A stretch of DNA of 33,611 bases, taken from contig LRSR01008910.1 in NCBI GenBank assembly GCA_001579985.1, forward strand, positions 1-33,611, given 5' to 3'. This DNA comes from Hypsibius dujardini (Eukaryota > Tardigrada > Eutardigrada > Parachela > Hypsibiidae). The notes under the pieces were generated by a model, which searched no databases, was not told the DNA's origin, and saw only the letters and a program-made list of their open reading frames with translations. Positions 10,339-19,827 of this stretch are shown here, one piece after another (the stretch's first letter is position 1; each line of letters begins with the position of its first letter). The position numbers and the translations under genes are program-made.

Positions 10339-11400
10339 CAGACAGACAGACATCCAGACAGACAGACAGCCAGACATGCAGACAGGACAATAATACATTC
10401 CAGATTCTCTCACGGATCAAACCATTGACCGATTGAACTTGGGTTAATCCTCTCATACGCATTGTTTTGCAGTTGTTATTTTGACGTATCAGAGGGAAGT
10501 GGCGTTGTCTGCAACAGTAGCTCGGCTGAATAATTTACCGTACCTCAACAAGGTCATCATAGTGTGGAACAGCCAGATGGAGCCGACCGATCTTTTCACC
10601 ATGCCGAAGATCCATGTCCCGATACTGGTGAGTGGTCTTTTTAATTGTTTCTCCAGAGTCACTGTTCAGTGTTCACCTTCATTTGTCTCCGACTCTTCCG
10701 TGGACCGAGTGTTTTGTATATTGTAGATTCATAAATCGGCAACCAACAGCCTGAACAATCGCTTCTTGCCGTTTGACGCCATCGAAACGGAAGCCATCCT
10801 CTCAATGGACGACGATATGCATTTGCGACATGATGAGATTGTTTTCGCCTTCCGCGTCTGGCGGGAGAACCGCGACCGCATTGTCGGCTTCCCGGCTCGT
10901 TTTGCCTCGTGGGACGCGGAACACGCCTCGTGGCTGTACAATTCCAACTACACCTGCGAGTATTCGATGATCTTGACCGGGGCCGCATTTTTCCATAAAG
11001 TTTGTTCGCATTGCATATTTTAATTTGTATTAATCTCTAATGGCTGAATCTCTTTTCGCAGTACTACACGTATTTGTATACATTCACAATGCCGGACGCC
11101 ATCCGTGCCAAAGTGGACGAGTTCACCAATTGCGAGGACATTGCGATGAACTTTCTCGTGTCCCACCACACGCGCAAGCCGCCCATCAAGGTGACCTCCC
11201 GCTGGACCTTCCAATGCCAGGACTGCCCGGTCAGCCTGTGGGAGGATGAATCGCACTTCACCGAGCGCCATATTTGCATGCAGTATTTCGAGCGGATATA
11301 TGGGTATATGCCGCTGCTCAAGTCACAGTTCCGCGCGGACTCAGTCCTCTTCAAGAACCGCATCGCCTCAGATAAGCAGAAGTGTTTCGATAAAGTTTGA
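7836..11400 (+). CDS. EXTL3: Exostosin-like 3 (EXTL3 / rib-2 type) glycosyltransferase
   Basis: Six exons: 7836-7979, 8461-9204, 9291-10218, 10473-10627, 10727-10999, 11062-11400 (TGA). All joins are in phase and give 860 residues, close to fly and vertebrate EXTL3. A type II Golgi topology is visible: short cytosolic tail, membrane segment about residues 8-24 ([15 protein letters not shown]), then a coiled coil at about 57-128 as in EXTL3. The exostosin (GT47) domain starts near [17 protein letters not shown] (about 160). The GT64 domain begins near [20 protein letters not shown] and has the metal-binding DDD at about 685-687 ([12 protein letters not shown]). The end carries [20 protein letters not shown] and [10 protein letters not shown], hallmark C-terminal sequence. 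EXTL3 adds N-acetylglucosamine to the linkage region, committing the chain to heparan sulfate. Start is the only ATG before the membrane segment. Confidence 0.95.
10236..10386. repeat. CAGA/GACA microsatellite in EXTL3 intron 3
   Basis: Imperfect ACAGACAG units starting about 17 bp after the donor at 10219, densest at 10290-10340. Open frames reading CLSVCLSV across it are repeat translations. Confidence 0.85.
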
Positions 11401-12072
11401 TTTGACTCGCTTGATCTCTCTCTCTCTCTATTTTTCATCTCCTGTGTGTAAAATTTGTTTTATACATTTTTTTATCAATTCAACTGTCACATACCTATTT
11501 TACAGCTGGCGGAGTAACTTTCTACTGTTCGCCAGGGGTTGATTGATTTGGGGTAGTATGTGCAAAGTGGATAAGCATTGATTCATAGTTTGGCCAGTCA
11601 AGTGTGATGTTTCGGTTTGATCAATCAATAAACCATACCCCCTATCGGTATTCAATTCAGACAATCAACCAATCAATCACACATTCATTCGCCAACCTGG
11701 TAACGTTACATGTGTCTTGTGGCACCAAATCAGTTCACAAGCAACCCATAGAGCTTCTCCGCCAGCTGTAGCATCAACGAACCCTGTGTGAAGTCTATAT
11801 TAAGGAGAAAGGAAGAACGTGTGGCAGGAATGATTATACCAGAACAAAACCACCGCACTGTTAGGGTGAAGACTACTGATAGAGAGAGAACTGCTGCGTG
11901 GTTTTCAACACATAAATACACAAAAAGAGTTGAAATTCCATGCCCACATGTGTAAAATCCGAAGTTACGTCAACTACTCGTAGACATAGTACAGTAGATA
12001 CGAAAATCGAATTGAAATCTAAATTTTATTCGACAACAATGAGAGGATGAAACGAGAGAGAGGAGTGGTTAT
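11401..12072. other. Intergenic region between convergent EXTL3 and hnRNP genes
   Basis: The 3' flanks of two convergent genes. An AATAAA at 11627-11632 could be the EXTL3 polyadenylation signal. Several ATCAATCAATCAA-type runs occur around 11620-11680. No coding sequence recognised. Confidence 0.5.
12025..12030 (-). terminator. Poly(A) signal of the hnRNP gene
   Basis: AATAAA on the minus strand, 43 bp beyond the hnRNP stop codon. It is a consensus signal at a typical distance. Confidence 0.6.
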
Positions 12073-15000
12073 CTAACGCCGATACGGATGATAACCTCCG
12101 CGGGTGCCGCCGCCGCCGCTACCTCCGCGACCGCCGGCCGAGGAGCTCCCTCCGGATGATCCGCCGAAGCCCGACTTCTGAACGCCGCCGAAGCTACCAC
12201 CGCGAGGGGAAGTGTTGCTGTCGCCGCCGCTGGATCCGCGCATTGCCCCGCGCATTGCACCACGCATGCCTATAAAAAAACATAGTATTGTTGTCTGATT
12301 AACGAGATTGGTGTTGAATGAAACTGAAAATCTGATGTAAGTACGTTGGAATTCAAATTTGGAAAAAAAAACAGATAACGGACTCTTTTTTTTAGGTCGT
12401 CCCATTTTAAATGAATTTATTTAAAGAACTCTGAAATTGCACGTACCATCTCCGCCGCCCATTCCACCGCCGTAGCCGGCATAGCCAGCAGCTGCTGCGG
12501 CCGCCGCAAATCCGCCAGTATAGTCATAACCAGCGGCTCCGCCAAAGTCGTAGCCACCCGCGCCGCCATAGTACGCGGCCATGCTGCTGGGATCGGCAAA
12601 GAAAGCACTCGGGTCGTAACCCTGGGCTGCATAGTACGCGGCCATCTGCTCCGCGCCAAAGCCACCGTACGCGGCGGCGTAGGGATCCGCGTAGGGATTT
12701 CCGAAGCCGCCCCCTCCGAATCCGCCCTGTCCGCCGCCGCCAAAGTCTCCCCATCCTGAGTTGCGATCCATATTACCGCCGCCGCCGCCGCCGCCCATAC
12801 CCATTCCCATTCCCATTCCGCCGCCCATGCCTGCTTGCTGTTGGGTCTTCTGCGCCGGCGGGATAGCTTTTCGGACATCGCACTGAAAACAGGAGGGGAG
12901 CGTTAACAACAAGCACCGGCAGTCGAACAGACATTTAGGCAGACAGACAGACAAACCGATAGACAGGCAATAAGGCATTTGGCAGAGAGACAGACAATGA
13001 GGCATTTAAAAAGACAGACCGACAAACAGAGCGACACAGCAAGCAAACTGACAGAAAAGTTCCGAATTTTCGCCTGTACACAAAAAGACAGACAAATAGA
13101 CAGACAAACAGACAAACAGACCGACAGACGACACGACACATACCATTCTGCCACCGATCTCTTGCTTGGCGTTCCTAACAACATCGTTGACCACGCGCTC
13201 GTTGTCGAACTCAACAAAGGCAAAGTTTTTCTTCTGGTTGTTTCTCATTCGATCTCTGGGCCATTCCAACTTCAACACCTGCAATAGAAAATGTGCATCA
13301 AAATAGAAAACTCTTCCTTCAGGCTGTTTGGTCAGAGCAGAGGTCCAAGTAGTACTCAGTACTCACCGTCCCAAACTTTTCAAAGTACGCCTTTAGATCG
13401 TCGTCATCCATTTGGGAATCGAGACCGCCCACAAAGACCTTCATGATTCCGTCGGATCCGTCGTTCTGGCGAGGCTCGGCGGGCTTGGGATCAATGCGAC
13501 GGCCTTTGATCATGTGGCTACTGATCTCATGTACCTAATCAAGCACACGGGGGGAGTGTTACTGCTCAGAGTGCCTTTTTGCCGCTTCACAATGGTACCT
13601 TTTTTATCGCTGAGGAGCTGGTGAATGTGACAAAACCGAAACATCTGCTTCTTCCATTCCTATAAAATCGAGGAAACCATGTCAGACATAGACAGCGCAG
13701 CAAAAGAACTGCCCACGCGGTGGGGGTTAGATTAGAGGCTCCCTTAGCACGGTCGAATCGAGACACCCGACATTGCCCCAAAAAATGTCCGATCCAAATG
13801 AAATGTTTTTAGACGGAAGACAAAATGTTCGTAAAAATATTCAAATATTCATAAACATTCCAGATGGGGTGTATTCAATGAACCAATCAATCAATCAACC
13901 GATCAATGAACCAATCAATGCAGATGGGGTGTATTCAATGAACCAATCAATCAATCAATCAACCAATCAATGAGCCTGAAAAGAGGAAACTTTCTGCTCA
14001 TTTTGCCTAAGGAGTCGAGCCCCTTTTCTCAGCTAAAAACTTTTGGTGGAAAATATTTATCTTTCGATTAAAACAATTATTGGAGTCTGACAACTGTAGC
14101 GGCAGTGCCTGGATCGAGCTAAGTGAGTCTCCTGAGAATGGTAAAAATGCCTTACATGGGATCACGCTTGACGACACAGTGCATAACGGTGCCGTACTGT
14201 GCAAAGTGATCCTTGAGGTCGTCCTCCTCGGTGTCCAGCGATAGCCCTCCGACAAACATTTTGCTACAAAACGAAAGGGGAAAAACACAGTTCAACTACC
14301 AAGCAATCCAACAATCAACCGTTAAAAAGCACACCGCACATCAATGCGCTACAAAAAGTTTGTCAGAAGAGAACAGTCAACAGTGAAGTGTCGTCGGGGA
14401 AACTACCAAAAAAGAAGACTGCCTCAAAAAATTCACGGATCTACACAGAGAGGGGCTCTAGTGCTAGAGAAGTGTGTTACCCACGATTATGGAACTTGTC
14501 CATAGCGTCGCTGGCAGCTGCAGCGTCGTCGCGTGTCTTCCACAGCCCGTGCGCTGCTGTTCCACATTTTTTTGCCCCACCGTGTGCGCACACATTCGTC
14601 TCCCGGTTGGATTGTGCTTTTTGTTTTATTAGAGAGAAATTTAAACAAAAATTAAATCTACATCTAAAGTTCAAGCAACTTTTGAGCAAACGGGAAAAGA
14701 TGGAATCCTCAAAATGAGAGACGCTATCAGGCAAAATCGGAAATCTCTGCACTATTCTACCCGAAACTATGTGAGATTATCGTAATTTCTGGGCGTGGGG
14801 GGCCACACAATCATGGCGGGAAAGATTCGGTGCCAAATGGTGTGAGAACAGAGAGATCAAAAGACAGAAATATGGTGACACAAGGCAGAGAAATATGTGT
14901 CAACAAAGCGCGCGAGAAAAGAGAGGTCCACCTAAGAATTCCAGTTCAAAATGGCAACAGAACCTCGCGCCATGAGAGGCTAAAAAACGCACCGTTTATC

Positions 15001-15087
15001 AATGGGCTCTAAGTTAGCGGCATCCAGGTCGAGGGGGTCCTCCTTGGCGGCGCCGTTGCTGGTCCCGTTGGGAGGTGAGGCGGACAT
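12073..15087 (-). CDS. hnRNP A/B-D (squid-like) RNA-binding protein with two RRMs and a Gly-rich tail
   Basis: Exons in transcript order: 15087-14993, 14263-14156, 13659-13599, 13534-13367, 13278-13144, 12882-12447, 12269-12073. All phases agree and the product is 399 residues. RRM1 (about 34-107) has RNP2 MFVGGLSLD and RNP1 RCFGFVTF. RRM2 (about 121-195) has RNP2 VFVGGL and RNP1 KNFAFVEF. The linker GRRIDPKPAEPRQND is typical of the hnRNP D/AB/squid group, nuclear proteins that bind pre-mRNA in splicing, export and localisation. The last 200 residues are Gly/Tyr/Ala-rich with MGMGMGMGG and AAAAAAAGYAGYGG runs, RGG-type motifs and a HPYRR end that could serve as a PY-type nuclear signal. The start is the ATG opening MSASPPNG, a disordered leader of 31 residues. 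The exact orthologue among squid, hnRNP D and AB is unresolved. Confidence 0.93.
12925..13137. repeat. CTGT-type (transcript sense) microsatellite in hnRNP intron 5
   Basis: The plus strand shows AGACAGACAGAC and GACAAACAGAC units in two blocks (12936-13030 and 13085-13130). In transcript sense they are CTGT/TTGT repeats starting within about 10-20 bp of the donor at 13143. Confidence 0.85.
13861..13973. repeat. Direct duplication of a 60-bp unit in hnRNP intron 2
   Basis: CAGATGGGGTGTATTCAATG followed by AACCAATCAATC begins at 13861 and again at 13921. The two copies differ only in the number of AATC/CAATCAAT units near their ends. Confidence 0.85.
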
Positions 15088-15557
15088 CTTTTTTTTCCCG
15101 TTTGTGTGCTCAAAGCGTCACCTGAAAGGTAAAGTTAATTCCCAAATGAAGTCCTCGAAGGCTCCTCGTATCTTCCTACAAGGTGAAAACAGCATAAAAT
15201 ATTCCTCCAGTTGGGATTGAACGAGTTTCGATTGTGTTTACTTACGCAAAATGACTGAATCAAAAGGACGCCAAGGAAGAAAAATTTTGTTTTGATGCAG
15301 CGCACTCGAATGAATGTATGCGTGACGCAGATTTTGTTGACAGCAATCATTGATCTGTAGTGCCCAAGTCAGAGTTATTAACACGCAATCGGTGTTATTT
15401 AGCGCCGACTAGTCTGTTAATAACGTTTGCAATTACGTCAGATTGCACTCTGCCCGTGCATTTACTCCTCGAATTCCAGGTCCGATTTTGGATTTCTGTG
15501 TTTCATTTTGATGGTCTATTTTTCGGCTTACTTTTTATCTTTCTTTCTGCAATAATA
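15088..15557. promoter_or_regulatory. Divergent promoter region between hnRNP and PPIH
   Basis: 470 bp separate the hnRNP start (minus strand) from the PPIH start (plus strand), so both promoters and 5' UTRs must lie here. A possible 5' UTR splice acceptor for hnRNP (CCTTTCAG, minus strand, near 15123-15130) is present. No convincing TATA element was seen. Confidence 0.5.
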
Positions 15558-17352
15558 ATGACGTTCCAGCAATTGCAAGCGCAGCTTCGGCATCCCGATA
15601 ATCCGATCGTCTTCTTTGATGTCACCATAGGCAGCACGGTGAGTCCATCGTCAAGTGAGAGTTGAAGCTTACGTTTTCCCAACGAATCTCCGATAGACGC
15701 ATTTCTTGTTTGTTACAGGAGGCTGGAAGGATGAAGATGGAGTTGTTTGCTGATATTGCCCCGAGGAGTGCTGAGAATTTCAGGTACACGACATGCCGTC
15801 ATGGACTCGTGGTGGCCCCTCGGGTTGCTTAATAGCGGAACAAACGCTGTACAATTTTAATCTGTCAATCAATTGATCAATCGACGCTATAAACGCAAAG
15901 TCTCAAACATTCGACAGCGTTGCCAATCCTACAATCAATCGAACCGGTTCTGTGACTTACTGAATAAAAGTAGCTGTGGAATCTTGGATCAAACTTCTTG
16001 TTTTTTCAATTTCTAGTAATTATGTTGGTGGGTACAGTATTCAGATCTGTTATTTTTCAGGCAATTTTGTACGGGCGAGTACCGAAGAGATGGCGTACCC
16101 TTGGGTTATAAAGGGTCTTTTTTCCACCGGTAAGTGAACGAGCCTGAATCCATTTGCAGAAATCAATTGATCAACCACAGTCACCTCTTTTGGCATGAGA
16201 ATTTTAAACCGAGCGCATCTACAAAAGATCGTTCTATTGCACTGCAGGGTCATCAAGGATTTCATGATTCAGGGCGGAGACTTTGTGAATGTAAGTGATT
16301 GATTCAACCAATGTGTCCTCATGAGCAATCCATTAATGATTCGTTTGTTGTGGAATAGGGAGACGGAACCGGTGTCGCCACCATTTACGGCGGGGAAGGC
16401 GACACCTTTGCTGATGAAAACTTTTTCCTTAAGCACGACGCACCCGGCCTGCTCTCTCTGGTAAGTATTTCTACTTCGCCACATTTTCTTTATCGCACGT
16501 TGTTAGTATAGTAGCCATTGCTTACCCCTTCCGTTTTGTTAATCTCTTCCAGGCCAATGCCGGCCCGAACACAAACGGGTGTCAGTTCTTCGTGACCTGT
16601 AACAAATGCGACTTCCTCGACGGGAAGCACGTCGTCTTTGGTCGCATTCTGGATGGCATGCTGGTTATGCGGAAGATCGAGAATGTCCCCACCGGACCCA
16701 ATAACCGACCAAAATGTAAGCAATACCGCGGTCTATCTGCCTGTCTGCCTGTCTGTCTGTTTGACTGTCTATCTATCTGTTTGTCTGCCTGTGTGTATGT
16801 CTGTCTGTCTGTCTGTTTGACTGTCTGTCTGTTTGACTGTCTGTCTGTCTGTCTGTCTGTCTTTTAGTCTGCGCCTATCTGTATGCCTCTATTTGTCTGC
16901 CTCTATCTGGCTATCTGTCTGCCTGTTTATCCATTTGTCTGTCTCTATCTCTCTGTCTGTCTGTTCATTTGTGTCTCTCTTTCTGACTCTGTCTGTCTGT
17001 TGCCCTCTCTCTACTGACTGACTAACAGCCTCTCTTCGCTCATAATTTCGTCTGTATTTTTGCTATTATCTTTGGTTTAATCTTAAGTGTTTGTATCTGC
17101 ACATCATTTCCTATTCTGCCTTTGAGTCTTATTTGCTGCACAATTGAGCACCCGGATGATTTGCGGATGGCCGGATTACGTTTCATTGGGTCGCTATTCG
17201 TTGGAACGATCTTTTCGTTGCGACTTGCGGCTGTGTGTCTCTCCTCATGCATCCCAGTTTAACTTAATCGCTTGGTGCGAGGAGCAAATCCATTTTTTCA
17301 TCCCCACTTATTTGCAGTGCCCGTCATTATCGCACAATGCGGCCAGATGTGA
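15558..17352 (+). CDS. PPIH: Peptidyl-prolyl cis-trans isomerase H (cyclophilin H)
   Basis: Seven exons: 15558-15638, 15719-15783, 16061-16129, 16248-16290, 16359-16460, 16553-16715, 17318-17352. Phases all agree; the product is 185 residues (human PPIH 177). A single cyclophilin domain covers almost the whole protein. Catalytic-site residues are visible: R72 in [17 protein letters not shown]77, Q80, the GCQFF segment at 129-133 and H146. The end reads [13 protein letters not shown], nearly identical to other PPIH proteins, and separates it from cyclophilin A. PPIH is the snRNP cyclophilin that binds the Prp4 (U4/U6-60K) subunit of the U4/U6.U5 tri-snRNP. The tryptophan that contacts cyclosporin in most cyclophilins is phenylalanine here (F141 in [12 protein letters not shown]). 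The loop [13 protein letters not shown] is slightly longer than usual. Start is the first in-frame ATG next to the domain. Confidence 0.96.
16734..17005. repeat. CTGT-type microsatellite in PPIH intron 6
   Basis: Long imperfect CTGT/CTAT/TTGT array beginning about 18-30 bp after the donor at 16716 and filling nearly half of the 602-bp intron. Confidence 0.88.
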
Positions 17353-17934
17353 ATGAAATGCTCCGGCGTCGCCCATCGGACTCTTATTCCCCTGGAGTGT
17401 GTGCGAGGCGCGCGCTTTGTGATGATCTCGAGTTGTTTTCTGTTGGCGGATGTGCGCGGGCGTGGTTTTTGCGGACCCAAAATGACGATCAATCCCACCA
17501 GGGATGACGGATGCGAGGACGGAAGGAAGGAGCCGGGCACCCAATCGACATCTCTTCCGCAATGTCGTGTGTGTGTTGTTGTGTTAACGACTGCGCGTGA
17601 TCGCCACAACACAATTTACCACCCAATCGACCTCTCTCTTCCCCGCCAATAACACAATTTCACCACAACACATTACATTTTTGTCGCCTTTCTTTTTCTG
17701 CTGATAAAATATTTGCGTAACTTTATTAGCCTGACGTATACATGAATATCTACATAAAGTTTGTATCATCTACACAGTACAGTGCATAAATCCGCCTGCG
17801 CACCGTCGCGAGTCAATAATGTAACATTTGGGGATGTGTGCAATTTTTTTATTACTATGCGGGTGATTGTGTGTGCGTGTGTGTGGTCGGATTTAGATCA
17901 GCCTTATGTTTTACTCCTCTGATTATGCTTTATA

Positions 17935-18055
17935 CACACGTGGCAAAAACCTTGCGTTGACCGAATTAAGCACTTTAACTCGACGGTTGTGTATAACAGA
18001 CATGCGACGAGTGTAATGGCTTAACTCGGTTAGCGCAAGATTCTTGCCACGTGTG
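17935..18055. mobile_element. Palindromic MITE-like element
   Basis: The left arm begins CACACGTGGCAAAAACCTTG and the right arm reverse complemented begins CACACGTGGCAAGAATCTTG. Pairing continues for about 50 bp, with a short non-paired centre. No target duplication was identified. Confidence 0.6.
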
Positions 18056-18328
18056 CACATGCTTACTGTATCTGCGTATTTATTATTATTACCTACTCGG
18101 CAAATTTCGCCCACACCGAGATATCGTTAAACGTTGTTTGCCTTGTACTATAACCCATTTTTCCTCCTTCAAGTGTCAACTGCAACAGCATGATTTGATA
18201 ATAATTTCTGTATGAGGAGGGAGCGTGGTTCTTGAGAAACTGCAGTAAAACAGTTGTTACTGTCTCGATGTTTATATACGTGGCTACGTGTGTGGTCGTG
18301 AAAGGCGAATACGTAACATTACTGCCGG

Positions 18329-18384
18329 CACACACACAGACACACACACAGACACAGACACAGACACAGACAGACACACACTCT
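18329..18384. repeat. CACAGA/CACACA microsatellite
   Basis: Simple repeat of ACACACAG/ACAGAC units. It is noncoding, and the CVCVCV reading on the minus strand is an artefact of it. Confidence 0.85.
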
Positions 18385-19216
18385 ATTCACCCAGTGAGTG
18401 ACCACACAGAGTAGACAGGGTACTCTGTGTATTAGTGTACTCGTAGTAAGTGTTTTTTGTGTAACTTTTCAGAGCCACGTGGGTCATTTCGTTTTTTTTC
18501 ATTAACCACACTTGACTTTTCTTGCCTACAGTTAGTTAGTACCTGCCCACTCGGGGCCTGTTGGTTCCGTTTTACGCGGGTAGTCTAGTGCGAGGATCAA
18601 GCGGTCCGCGGCGGTAGGTGCGCGAGCGGACAAAAAATGTGAGTGGTCGAGCGCTGGAAAAAAAATACATACACGCACTTGAGGTTTTCCGCTCTTTCAC
18701 AGCCCTTCTTCTTGTTTTCTGTGTATGTGTGTGTGTGCTCTGTGCGGTGATATAATTGACGAGGAGAGAAAAGAGCCTGGTGAGCGGATTAAAATTATTT
18801 TTCGCCTTGTCTGCTGGACAATCGCCGGCAGTGTGTTAAGACTTTTCAATTGCTCCAACTCAAAATAGACCTCCGCTTTTCTTCTCTATATATATGAAGC
18901 GATTATTTCGCCTGTCAGGTGCTGCTCGGTGTACAATGAAAAAGTATCGTATTTTACGTTTTAATCACCGCTGCTGATGAGCGAGCGAGCGAGAGAGAGA
19001 AGCAGCTTCGGGAAAGTTGACCGGAAAATTGGCCTTGCGGTAATTGCTTCAATCACTGCGTTAACCACCGGTTCTTCCGCTTTTTTCAGCACAATTTCGT
19101 GACCACTTTATCTCTCTTGGACATTTTGCTCTCCCGTCGCGATGAAATATATTTTCCAAACTGTCCGCAATCTTTTAGAGGTGAATGAATGAAAACATGT
19201 CGTCCACTTATGGAGC

Positions 19217-19364
19217 GATTTAATATTTCCCGGTGATGATCAATGAATGATTTAATATTTCCCGATGATGATCAATGGACAGGCGATCTAATATTTCCCG
19301 GTGATGATCAATGGACAGGCGATCTAATATTTCCCGGCGATGATGATGATCAATGGGCAGGCCG
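19217..19364. repeat. Minisatellite of about 36-bp units
   Basis: Four consecutive copies of GATTTAATATTTCCCGGTGA followed by TGATCAATGGACAGGC, with small differences; the last carries extra GAT units. It lies about 470-610 bp upstream of the candidate start at 19828. Confidence 0.85.
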
Positions 19365-19400
19365 ATTTCTTCCCGTTATCTTGTCGACGCGCGCGCGGTA

Positions 19401-19471
19401 CAATGGAACAGCCAATGGAACAATGGAACAACCAATGGAACAATGGAACAACCAATGGAACAATGGAACAA
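19401..19471. repeat. CAATGGAACAA minisatellite
   Basis: Tandem CAATGGAACAACCAATGGAA units with a period of about 21 bp. Located downstream of the 36-bp minisatellite. Confidence 0.8.
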
Positions 19472-19827
19472 TTCAGCCACTGCGCCGGAAACGTTTAATA
19501 TTTTAATTTAATTTCGGACTTTGAAAGCGCGGCACTTTGTACTGTTTGCTGGGCGAGGAGAATTCGAGATTACGTTCACGCGATTGTTGGAGCCTTTTAA
19601 GAGGAGAAGAATGCGGCAGTATTGTTATCATTGGCTTGGGACATCCCGTGGGTCGACGATTTTACTACTACTATCGGTTAAATACCGCGCTGTTCGTGGT
19701 TTGGCGGCCTAAAAACACAGTGTGATCTTTTTTTTTCGTTGGGCTTTCTCCTTCGACCGTCTCATTACGTTCGTCGGCTGTTTAATCGACATCCATCTGC
19801 TTGATCTATTTATCGGATCTGCCGTGA

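Larger units (their letters stand above)
17353..19827. other. Intergenic region between PPIH and the disordered-protein gene
   Basis: No gene recognised. Contents: PPIH 3' flank, a palindromic element at 17935-18055, a CACAGA microsatellite at 18329-18384, TG-rich stretches near 18725, two minisatellites (19217-19364 and 19401-19471), and the presumed promoter and untranslated first exon of the next gene. Confidence 0.5.

Noticed and set aside
15360-15557. Longer N-terminus for PPIH from an in-frame ATG at 15360
   Set aside because: The extension is unlike any cyclophilin and lies in the divergent promoter region; the ATG at 15558 gives the normal length.
17353-17652. Open frame after the PPIH stop
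   Set aside because: No family similarity, no splice support; interpreted as 3' flanking sequence.
19243-19506. Repetitive small protein reading DLIFPGDDQWTG
   Set aside because: It is a direct translation of the 36-bp minisatellite, with no independent evidence of coding.
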